Part shown: one piece after another, positions 39,201 through 51,200 of the stretch
Layout of the letters: each line of letters begins with the position of its first letter
Numbering within the stretch: the first letter of the stretch is position 1
DNA from: Actinernus sp. WN-2022
Taxonomy: Eukaryota > Cnidaria > Anthozoa > Actiniaria > Actinernidae
Direction of reading: 5' to 3'
NCBI GenBank assembly: GCA_030867875.1
Contig: JAOWCC010001634.1
Coordinates: 38,204,403 to 38,268,402, forward strand
Length of the DNA: 64,000 bases
The notes under the pieces: model-generated
What the model saw: only the letters and a program-made list of their open reading frames with translations
Told to the model about the DNA's origin: nothing
Databases searched by the model: none
Program-made: the position numbers and the translations under genes

Positions 39201-42200
39201 CTTTTCGCTGACCCTAAATAATGTTGGCGCTCACGCTCAGTACCGAAGTGGAGAGTGCAACTGACTAAAAAAGTGGTTAGTGCAACTGTGGTGCAGGTGA
39301 GGGTTATGAACCATGTGTCTTCTACTGATGCTTGTAGCAGTTTCCTTTTTTTCTTGCTATTTCGGCGATATCAAGAATGATTGTACAGACCGACTGCCTT
39401 GTTGATTTCAAAGTCTATACTTTAAATCACTGCGAAAAGTTTTCTTCTCACTCTTCAAGTTCCGGAGTTTATTACTAAACATTTGAAAACCGTTAATACT
39501 GATGGCTTAACAGTTACAATCAAGCGAGGAAAATCCTTTGAATTTAGCCGAGATATTTTTAATAGGTTCTAATACTTCAGAAGTTTTGAAATAATTAAGG
39601 CAGTCGTACTGTGATTTTGAAAACACTTGCGTAACATTTAACACAACCCTTCAGTACATTAATTTGCCTCAAAATAAAATACAACTTCGCAGTTTCTGGT
39701 CCCGATCGAAACGTAGCTATCCTGAATCGCTTGACATCCTAGTGGTAAATAATCCCCCCTCCGCTTAACATTGATAGCTGCATAAGGCCTAGTTGGCGTA
39801 GTCTATACAGCGCTGGCTGGCATGGACAAGAAGGGCATCCATTTTGAACTGCCTTCGCCCACAAAGGTCAAACATTTGGGCGAGAAAATATATTTGTGCA
39901 TGGATTTTCACCAAATAAAAACTCTGAAACCTTTAGGGTGTGTATACTAAATTTCCAACCAGAAATTTTGGCTTAACCATACAATTTTCGACACGACTGA
40001 AAACATTCACAACAGATTTTTGATTAATCGCACACCGAATTAGTTTCTTCATCTGTGTAATTAATTGGGCTATAGGTACTCCCACATCCCTTCTAGTTTA
40101 CTTTGTTCAAATACGAACCTAGCAACGGCTCCTGTGCCTAGAAATTTGCTACGAGCATCAAGCTACATAATTTTAACGGTTGCACTCCCCGCCTTTTCTC
40201 TTCCCTTCGGAGCTCGCTCGGCACTACGTTCCTCTTTGGGGCAACGTAAACGCGCCTTGTGAGCGAGCGTGAGCGCCAACATTTAGGGTCAGCGGAAAGT
40301 CGCATCGTAGGAAGAGATAGTGAGTGAAACAAAACAGGCAAGTCTGCCGTGCTCCCTTGTATGAGTCAGCTATTATACTCGATCTAATACGATCTTCGAT
40401 GGCCAAAGTGAAATGTTATTACTGTCACTTATTAGCAACAAAACCAATACACATCTTTGTACGAGGAGCTAATAACGTTATCTATCTATCTAGTTTCCAT
40501 GTTGGAAGTAAATGTTCCGACCCATCGACGTTTTGTGGAGCCGTAGAATCTGCACGGTATCTATTTGACCTCGGGGTAAGTGAAACTGCAAATAATGAGA
40601 ACATAAATTACAATTATCATGTCTATAAATATTCATTTCAGCCAGTCAGAGTTCAGATTCACTATGAAATACTGAGCGGTATTTCATAGTTTTGCTATGA
40701 AATACAGAGATTTCATGGCTAGATCAGGGCAATCGAAATGCAGGAAATTTCGCGCCATTTATTTATTAGCCGATAGGAATTCGAGAATTTAGTCTGCAGA
40801 CACGTCCGCCTCTCGAAACTTTTATTTTCCGAGAAATTTCGCAGTTATCCGCGTCCGGTAAGTTACTTAATTTGTTTTCGTGTTATTTATAGGATAATAT
40901 GGTTATTTCATGGTTTTAATCATTTATGGAATACCGGCGAAAAATTAATTCGAAATTTCTATTCAATACTTTTAATATTTTGGTAAAGGCTCGTTGTATA
41001 CAAATAATACAAATTTATCGTGAAATATTTGCCCGTATTCCATATGAAGCAATTGTTGACACTGATTTTCGATTGAACGTTTCCGGAATAAGAATACACG
41101 AAATTATCATTACAATTCACTTATATGGCCACTTTATAGCCACTGGAATACTAAATGAATCTTGAATATCACATTACCAGGAGGTGTTTAATTTGTACCT
41201 TACGGTGCAAACATATGCCTTAAGCAGTACCCGCCTTATCTCGAGACGTTGTTTCATCTATTCTTATTCAGCAATACGGTCAATCGAACGAGCCCTAATT
41301 TGCTGATTAACTCTTTGTCGTCCGATCGTGTGTGAGCTCAATTGCTGAAATCCTGAGTGCTAACTAAACCCTCCCCCCTCAGTTCCAGTTTGGCTAGCCC
41401 GGGGTAATTAAATACTGCTGACTTGTTAAGCCAAGGGCTCAAACTTGCCCCACAATGCCATTCGGGAGAATTCTACGTACTGGTCGACGGTAGGTATGGC
41501 TGCTTCGGTAGGGTTTCCAATGAAATGTGCTCTAATTTTGGAGAAAAATGCCACTGTCAGAGAGCTTGAAGCCGATCATTAAGTCTGAGGATGGCTGAAA
41601 AGTACTTGGTTTGCTTTTAGTAGGCCTTGTGAGGGGATTTCACAGGGTTTTTCCGTTGTGTTTGTGATTTCAGACACAGGAAAAAAATCTTCAATGAAAG
41701 CCTTGAAATCCTGCAGTTCATCTACATCTACATCTACATTTATTGAGTCGGTAAAAGTCCTGCGACAACACACCAACTGTAAACTAAATAACTATTGATA
41801 TATGTATACATTTATATACACACATACATTCACTGCCACACATACCCGCACACACACACACACTAGCACACACTCATATTTATATGTATAGGTACCAGTA
41901 TGTACATATGTACATGTATGTAAGGCTTATATGATGCATTGTTGCTCGAAATTAATCACAATTAAAAATCGATATAAGTCTAAAGACTAATCAGTCTAGC
42001 CATAAAAATCATAAAAATCATAAATAAAATTAATTTTGGTCATTAAAGCTAATTAAGCCCAGTCCACAGAAATAATAAAAATCATAAATAAGAATTAAGT
42101 TTGGTCTTAAAAAGATTAGTTGAGTCTTGGGTTACTAAATCAATTGGAAGGCAATTCCATTCCTTAATTGTCCTTGGAAAAAATGAAAATTTAAAGATAT

Positions 42201-45200
42201 CTGATCCAGCAATGGGAATATAATACTTAAAAATGTGACTGCCACGTGTTCGTGTTTCCGTATGAGGTATTAAGTATTGGTTAGTGTTGATGTCTATGAG
42301 GTTATGGTTCAATTTGTACATCATAACAAGTCTGGCTTTCTTTCTTCTTGACTCTAATGTGTCCCAGCCTAGTTCATCCAACATGCTGGTTACGCTGGCT
42401 GTTTGTTGATAATTCTGTGTACAGAATCGTGCAGCTTTCCTTTGGGTTCTTTCTAATGTGGCTATGTCTTTTTTGTAGTGAGGGTCCCAGGCTTGACTAG
42501 CATATTCTAGTTTTGGTCTTATGATGGATCTATACACTGTTTCCTTTACCCTTTGTGGACAGTTCCAAAGATTGCGTTTTGCCATCCCCAGTATTTTGTT
42601 AGCATTTCCTGTGATGTTAATGATATGTTGCGACCATTGCAGTTTGTGGTCTAGGGTCACTCCTAGGTATTGTATGGATTTAACTTGTTCCAATATGGTG
42701 TTGCAAAAGATATAGGTCTTTTGGGGTGGGTCCTTTTTCATGGAGAAACAAATGATCTTGCATTTAGATGGATTAAAATTCATTTGCCATTTAGTCTGCC
42801 ATTGTTCTAGAAGTATCAAATCATCTTGTAGTTTATCACTATCAGCATCATTTGAGATTATTCCATATAACAATGCATCATCTGCAAAAAGCCTGATATG
42901 TGAATTTAGCCCATCTGGTAAGTCATTTACATACAGTAGGAATAATAATGGTCCCAGTACTGTTCCTTGAGGTACCCCTGATGTTACATGGGAAGGCAGT
43001 GATGTCTTTCCTCCACAGATCACAGATTGTTGGCGCATTGTTAGGAAGGATTCAAACCACTTCAGCAATATTTCACCCATCCCGTAATATTCCAGTTTCT
43101 TTAACAGGAGACGGTGAGGGACCTTGTCAAAGACTTTGGTGAAGTCAAGTACTGCAGCATGGACAGAGTTTTTATTGTCGATTGAGTTGGCAATGTCATT
43201 AATTGTAAGAATAAGTTGGGTTACTGTTGATCTTTTTGCCCTGAAGCCATGTTGTAAATCTGTGAGGATACCATATTTTTCCAAGTGTTTCATAACAAAG
43301 CTATGAATAATGTGTTCAAGTATCTTACATGCAACACAAGTCAATGAAATTGGTCTGTAGTTGGAGGGATCAGATCTTGCTCCCTTCTTGAAAACTGCAC
43401 AGATGTTTGCTTTTTTCCATTGGCTAGGCAGAGTACCAGTGTCTATAGAATCCTGAAAAATATTGGTAAGCACAGGAGCAATTTCATTTGCATTTTCTTT
43501 AAGAAACCATGGTGGAACTTCATCAGGGCCGCATGCTTTATGAGGTTTCAATGAACTTAGTTGTTTGGCAACACCATTGATTGTGATTTTGAGGTGACCT
43601 ATGTTTGGTTTAGGGTTTTTACCTACATCTGGAATATTATCAAGATCTTCTTTGGTAAAAACACTAGCAAATTGTTGATTCAAGATCTCTGATTTGCACC
43701 TCTCATCATTAATTATTTCATCTCCAATTTTGAAGTCTGCCACACCAGGGTTGTTTTTGCTTAGTTGTTTAATATGTGTCCAAAATCGTTTGGGATTTTC
43801 CTCTATTGCACGTTCAAAGAAGTCAGAGTAATATGTTTCTCTAGCAGATTTTAGTTGGCATTCTTTTACCCCTGCTCAACCTATTAGGATGTGTTTTTGT
43901 CACTTTAAAGCAACGGCTTGAGTCCAAATCACCGCTCTTGGCTGTAGGGGTAAAAGACTTATAAAAAAAACCTACCGGAGTCCCAGAGGGGGGTTCCCCT
44001 TGTAATTTTTTTGTTGATTACCCAGCATGCAATTGGAGGTGGGTACAGGAGAACGTGGTGGAGAGAAATGCAGTGTAAACATCGGCGTGGTTCACAGTCG
44101 CTTAGTGTGTTTTGTGCAAAACAAACTACTGGTTGGAAGGATTAAACAAGGTACTGTAACGACTGACTGCTGATTTTGTGTTTGCTCTTGATTTCAAGTG
44201 CGAATGGAAAGGATGTTTTGAGCCGATTTTCAGCTCCTTAGAATTCGTGAAAATCGAAGAAACAAAAACGAACGCCAAAACAAATGAGCTTTTCTCCATA
44301 GTGAAAGAGTCAAGCGATCCCTGTTATAGCTTTGACTTTGAAGCCATTCATCCCTTCACATAATATCGCAACATCGTCTTTCCGGCATGTCTAGATGTGA
44401 TGTAATATTTTTTTCTCATATAGGTCTCAGGGGACCTATATTTACAGGCTCGGACCCGAAAGAGTTAACCCTTTAATCTTTGTTATGTTATTACTTGATC
44501 GACAAGAATGTAAACCTAATACATTCTACTAGATGAATACTATCAGAAAAACGACTTAGTACTGATTGCATATGGCGGTACTGGCTTACGTTTACCTCTG
44601 AGTAAGGTAAGTCATATATCAACCAGTCCCTAGGGGTTAGGGTTAGAGAACTAGTGTCCTATTAGACGTAGAAGAAAGAGATAAAGACAGACACCCCGTT
44701 TGTTTCACCAAAGATTCCCCCGACACGGTAACAAGCTAATATTGTGTTCAATTGAAAATATATACGTATTCCTCCCATTATGACCTCTTACTAAACATAG
44801 ATCATTTCTATTCTCTTTCACTTCGTTCAGCCGAATAGAAAACATTTCTATTTATAAGCAATGAGAACACAATTGCAATGATGTGGAGGGTAGCCGTCCA
44901 GTCCAGCACGCATTTATTAATGTAAGAATGGTCTAGTTACTAGGGTGAACACGTATATCACTGATAACAGTAATATAAAGGATGGTATGTAAAGTATCAT
45001 AAAAAGGTAAAATAACTAAGTACTATTTTAGTGGGAAGACTGCCGGACACGAAAAACCAGGGGGGAAGATTACTCGCCTTGCTGCAGGAAAAAAACCTGG
45101 AAACGTGTACTCCAACCCAGTGCATGCCTGCCCGGAAAACTCCTGGAGGTTAAGAGTTGAAACAAAATCTATTACCCCCCCCCCCCCCCCCCCAAAAAAA

Positions 45201-48200
45201 AATATCCAGGGGAACTGAAGAGTATTATGACAACGGGAAAACGAACCCGTGAGCACAACTGAACTCGAGGGTCAGATGGAAGGCTTCAAGTGGCGTGAAC
45301 TACGTCAAGGAGTGGTTTAAGTAAGCTCTATGGGACACAAGGGACCGCGGCGTACAAAGCTCCTCATTAGCAGCTAAAAGAAATACATAAAATTCGAACT
45401 GAAACCGAAATCTTTGTAGACCTGGATCTGGCTTTGGAAGACTATTCTTTGGTGCGCAACATTATGATAATTTCTTGATGACAATATTTCAGCATGCGCT
45501 AAGACTTGGTGTTGTAGAAGATAACAGTTGGATAACGAGTTCCTATTGTGGCGTGCGTAGGTAAATCAATCGTTAGGTTGTGCGCGAGATTGATCAGAAA
45601 GTATAACTGAAGAAAACTGTTCAAGATTGTTCCAAAAACTCCAATAAAATATATAACCAAAACAAGAGGCACTGAAACGAATTTACCTTCTAGAAGTAGT
45701 CTCCAAGTGTTTACGCAACTTGTTACCCAATAAAATTGTCCAAAATATATATGTTATTGACCAAGGGTGAGGTCAAGATGGGGGGATACTGGCCAAGTTC
45801 ATTTCTTGCGTGTTTATGTACCGAGACGAAGTCGAGGTCCATAAAAACGCAAAACATTAACTAGGCCAATATTCCCTCTTATCAGTATATGGCAGCTCAT
45901 CAGTGAGCGGGCAAGATGACTCTGAGTGCTGCAATCTGATTGGTTGCTCAGCGGGCAAGATTTTTTCATCTTGCCCGCTCAGGACTTCGCTCACAACTCT
46001 TCGTAAACAAATAGTGATAAAACCCGTACATTTTGAAAGAAACTAAACAATTATTAGTAGATTTGTACATGTACTTATCATTAGAGTTTCATTTATTATT
46101 CGTGGTATGTTTTGTGTGAGTGTTTAGTTTACATAAATATATTTAAAAGTCCCTTGTTATATTTTTTTCCATTTTTAGGTTGTGTAATCTATATATGTAA
46201 AACTAGTATTATGTAGGGGTTAGAGACTGCTTGTGAGTTCTTTATCGACAAATACAGGCACGCGCTGACTGTACGATGAACGAAAAATAATGAATACTGC
46301 AGGAGGCCGAAGGCCGAATGCAGTATGAAGAAATTTTGAGTTCATCGTACAGTCAGCAAGTGACTGTATTTTGCCGATAAAGCACAAACATAAAGTCTCT
46401 AACTCTTTTAATATTCAAACTGAGTGCACTGTCAGCCGTGAATTTCAATTGAAATCAGTTGTCAATAACAATTTTATAAAGAAGTCAAATATTTCGCATG
46501 AATTAAATAATTTTATGGTAAATATCTCCACAAAGAAAAGTCATTTCAATAGACAATGAATAAAAACAGAAGTAGATAACTTTGCAAAGAATAATTTACT
46601 TTGGCGTTCGGTCAGTTTAGTTGACGCCTTGCGAATACATGTTTCTACATTTAACTCGAAAACGTTTCTCTTGGAGCCATGTATTAAAATATCGAGTATT
46701 TAGCCGGCTTAACTCCTAGATAGTCTACTTTCTTTAATAGTTTCTTTCATTCGAAAATAACTAACCTGCAGATTCCAGTGTACCCTGGATACCAGAGGCT
46801 CGAAATCGTCGGGGCGAGCGAAGCGAGACCAGCTGAAAGGCTTGATTTCAGCACGAGTCGAGAAGCGACGAGCCTCTGGCCGCCCGAGTATAGATTTTCG
46901 TTTCTTCCGGTACAGAATCTGTACCTCATCCCTGATTGGTTGAACGAGTTGTGGCCATGGAAACTGAGGCATGCGGATCAAAGGAACATTTTGATTGGTT
47001 TTCATCTTGAGATCGTGTTACAAACCGGTTCACGAGTCTTGATAGATTATACACAAACGTAATGTTTCACAGTGATTAGCCTCGAAATAAACGAGTTGAA
47101 GTCTGTTCATGTTCTTGAAGCGGCGTGATGTCTTCTCAGTACGGCCTACTGGCTAAGGAAAATCGCTGATTTTCCAACTCATACCTGTTCTTCCTTCACG
47201 TTCGATTATCCAAAACGAGCAATTGTACTGGGGGTTTCCCCTCTATGACTATATGCCGTGATTTACTCCCACATAACAGAGCTAGAACAACGAGGAATCA
47301 AAGCATGCTCATTGGGAGATCCAAACATCAAACCCGACGAAGTAAATCGAGGAGAATTTTCCTTTATCTTCGCAAATCCCGACAACGGCATGTTTTATGG
47401 TTTCAATCACACACGACTTCACCACGTGAAAGAGACATGCAAATTAACCGCCGAGTCAAAACCAGTTTGACTGGACTTGTAAACATAAAAGCGAGGCTAT
47501 GGGCATGAGATTGAGGTTGGCTATTCGAGCGGCCAGAGGGGCTCAACGGTCGTCACGCAAAACAAAACTCCTTCGGGGAATCAAAACACTTTCGATCGCG
47601 GCACATTACAGTATATTCGTACCTGAGCCCCTCTGGAACCAGGGTAATTCCAGTGGGGCAGTGAATTGAAATCTTGACTCGAAACCGGCCTCCGGCCATG
47701 TGCTCGGCTCCGATGCAAACATTTTCAAATCAAATATCCTGGGTTTTCGAACTATCCACTGAATTCTCGCTTAATTTTCTCCTCTTATTGACAGAGTAAG
47801 GTCTCGGAAATACAATCCATTTCTTAAGTAAGACTACTAGAGTGTTGTAGAAACCTTTGTTCACTCGGACACATGTTGACTTGTAAAGTTGTACTTCCAG
47901 CACTCGCAAATCAGCCATTTCCAACGAGCGATTATGCTAATGTTCGCCTCAAAATATATATCTTCTGTCACACAGGCAACAGAGTTCAATCCTGCCGTTA
48001 CCTTTCTAGTAATTGTCTGCATTTTCACTGTTTAATATGCGATGAGGTTTTCCAAGCCGTCCAAACACGTAACTAAGCGAAGGACTAGGTCCCCCTTTCC
48101 CTAGGTAAGAGAGGGTCTGGGTCGAGTGCTGTGGTCACCAATAATGCACCCTCATTAGCCAATCACATGCTTGGATTTTGTACAATGCACGAAATTTGAA

Positions 48201-51200
48201 CATTAATGAATTATAATACAAAATATATGTATTTGCAATTGATACATAATTTTCGATGAATACCAGTGTATTTTCTTTCTAAAAAGTGATATCTTCCAAC
48301 GTGAAGATATAAATGATATGTTCACACGTGAATATATCACTTTTGAAAATATGATTGGCTTTCAAATATTTCTATCCTTTTTTAGTAAGAGATTGAAACT
48401 GGCATTTGACCGACAATGATCTATTAAACATTACATTACATGGCCGCTTGGATATACGGATTTTATCTTCTCGTGCTGATGAAATATTTCCAACACTCGA
48501 AGATAAAATCCGTATCTCCGCGCGGCCATGTAATATCCTCTATATAAATAATAAATATTATAATTATTATTTCCCAAGAGCTAACCGAACCGTGTCTTTT
48601 TTTTCAACTCAGGGCTACATGTACTACATCAATGACGGAATAAATAGTTCATTCAGTGAAATCATATATACACCTGAACTCAAATTTACTGCTATCCCGC
48701 TGAAGAACCACCAAGTAGTACAATATCCCTCCTCTATCTGGGGCCAGTGCTGCAGTTGTTGGGACGTCGTATCCAAAGACGCTATGCTTCCTAAGGTATA
48801 GTATACCGTAAAATCTCGCTTATAAGCCCCGGGGTTATGAACTTCGTAAGGAGTTTTAGGCGGCATTTAACGCTCTTTTTCTGTCATTCTTATTTACACA
48901 AAATGTTTATTATATAGCTAAGTAATTTCGCGAGCTATAATCGGTCAATTTACGGTCCATAACTTCATGTACGGACCTTCCGTCTCAAAGGAAATGAAGA
49001 AGCTATAATAAACATCTTATTAACCTCGTTTCCTCGGTCCGTACGTCGTTTCTCCCTCTTTTTATGCCCCGGGCGCTTATAAGGTATCTATTTTTCAGTC
49101 AATGTAAAGCGGTTACATAGAATAGGTTGGTGACTAGTGACGTGCACATGATTTCGATCAATGTCTATATCTATCTATCTAATCATTAAATTATAATTTT
49201 TCTCTATTGAGGAAAACCTTTGGAAACACCTTGAGTTCAGAGTTTGAGTTGCCGAGCAACCAATTTTTACTTAACCTTAATTTAATTTTTTTTTTCTGCG
49301 GTGGATGAAAAATGACAAAATTAGATTTATCTACATTTAAAGATAATTTATTGGTATTTAGGCACTGTGTAATTCTCTCTAATTCATTATTTATGATGTA
49401 TGCAAGTTTAGTTAAGCTCTTATCAGCAACAATAGGTGTAAATTGAATATGTTGGAGCAATTTACAAAATCAGTAACATAAATAAGAAACAGCAAAGGAC
49501 CAAGAACTGAATATGTAGAACACCACAGGATACATGCCTAGACTCAACAGGATGAAGTATCTATTCAAATAAACTGTTTTCTATTAGACAAATAAGAACA
49601 AAACCATGAGTTAGGCAGGCACCTTACGCCGTAATAATTATGTTTTTGAATAAGAATTTGGTGATTGACAGCGTAGTAGGCTTTACTGAAATGTACGAAA
49701 AGTCCACAAGCATAATTACCATCCTCTATAGCACGCTAAATCTTGTCAATTGTAGCATGTATTGTAGAATGCATTGAGCGTAACCAAATTGAGAGTTGGT
49801 TAGGATATTATATTTTTAAAGAACATTTTTATTAGACGTTTATACATTAGTTTTTCAAGCAATTTATTGAATATTGAAAGAAGAGAAATTGGGAGGTAAT
49901 TATTCAAAAGGTCCTAACACCACTTTTAAAGACTGATGTTACTGGTGAAACTATCTGGTACCAGACCTGTATATATATAATCTCAAGGGGTTTATATATC
50001 AAGTTTTTAAAAAGTTTAATAATTGACACAGGTATACTAAAAGGTCCAGCCGCTTTGTTAATTGGAATCTTATCAATTCTAGCTCAATTTCATTTGATGT
50101 ACAATGTACAAGTCCGAAAGAGAACAAAATTCTGCTGTACAGAATATTTCATATAACTAAGTGGATAAGTGTTAGAAGGTTTTATCAGAAACATATAAGG
50201 AAGTTGAAACGTAACACACACCGTTTCGCTACTGACAACTGTTAACAAACTAAATAATTCTCTGAGCCAGCGATATTATAGTCATCAAGCATAGATTAGA
50301 TCCACTGATTATGCGTACTTCTGAAATCGATTCGACCGCGGAAAAAAAATTCCTTCGAAAGTCATGTACACACTCGTGATATTTGAAGTATTCTTGCACT
50401 ATTAGCCGTTCGATGGAGGAGTTATGAACATATACCTGAATAAGCACCTTTGATTCGACGTATTGGGAGCATTGTGTTGCATCGTTCGAGTAGAACAGCA
50501 GATATTTAATCTCGGAGAGGCACACGGTTGAAACTGGATTCTACAGAAACGGCAGCGTTTTGCATTACAGGGTATGCTTACAAAAATTACAGATGAAAAT
50601 CGACTCGTAGAACCAATATATGCTTTGGTGGAGAAACACTGGACGTTTTCTTCAAGCCAGTGCATGGTCATCAATCACCTCGTCTCCAAGGATATTATGG
50701 ACAGTATTCGTTCAATTCCTGTACAAATAATAAGTTTCCTGCAAAACGTGGTGAATAGTTTCAATCATGTCTACAAGTATTTCAGCCAGAGCATGGATAT
50801 AAAGGTTTATTTGTATATTGTTTAGTCGTGAAAATATGTACTTCACAATACCATATCGAGAAACTGTGATTCTATTTTAGTCTTTAAATTCAAATCCTTA
50901 TTTCACTTAAAACCCAAAATTCAAATTATCTTGCTCTACATTTGTATATGGCTTATATTTGTAGCTACATTTCAAAATTTTCCGAATAACCCATCGTGAT
51001 ACCGTGCATCTTAATAGTCTAAACATGATTTGTAGCCATTTGTAATTTCCCTATAATCTAGTCTTGATGTTGTTTTTACAATCCAGATTTTAAGCATATG
51101 CATTATACCACATTGTTTACAAGTGTAATTTAGAAAGTCTGAAAAAATTACGTAATATCAAGTTTTAAGTTAACGAAAAGCTACCCTGGATCAGAGGTTG

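Noticed and set aside
41466..41515. [12 protein letters not shown] frame resembling YYVNDGVYGSF of ODC
   Set aside because: Surrounding residues do not fit ODC, no good splice sites flank it, and the equivalent exon is clearly at 48613.
44178..44363. 61-codon ORF with Glu/Lys-rich composition
   Set aside because: No family match I can name and no conserved start context; likely part of an interspersed repeat.
45493..45560. Candidate missing ODC exon after a TATTTCAG acceptor
   Set aside because: The reading ([17 protein letters not shown]) has no LDIGGGFPG or EPGR similarity.
50250..50825. ORFs of 83-91 codons on both strands
   Set aside because: No motif recognised; frames overlap on opposite strands and lie in the last ODC-like intron.
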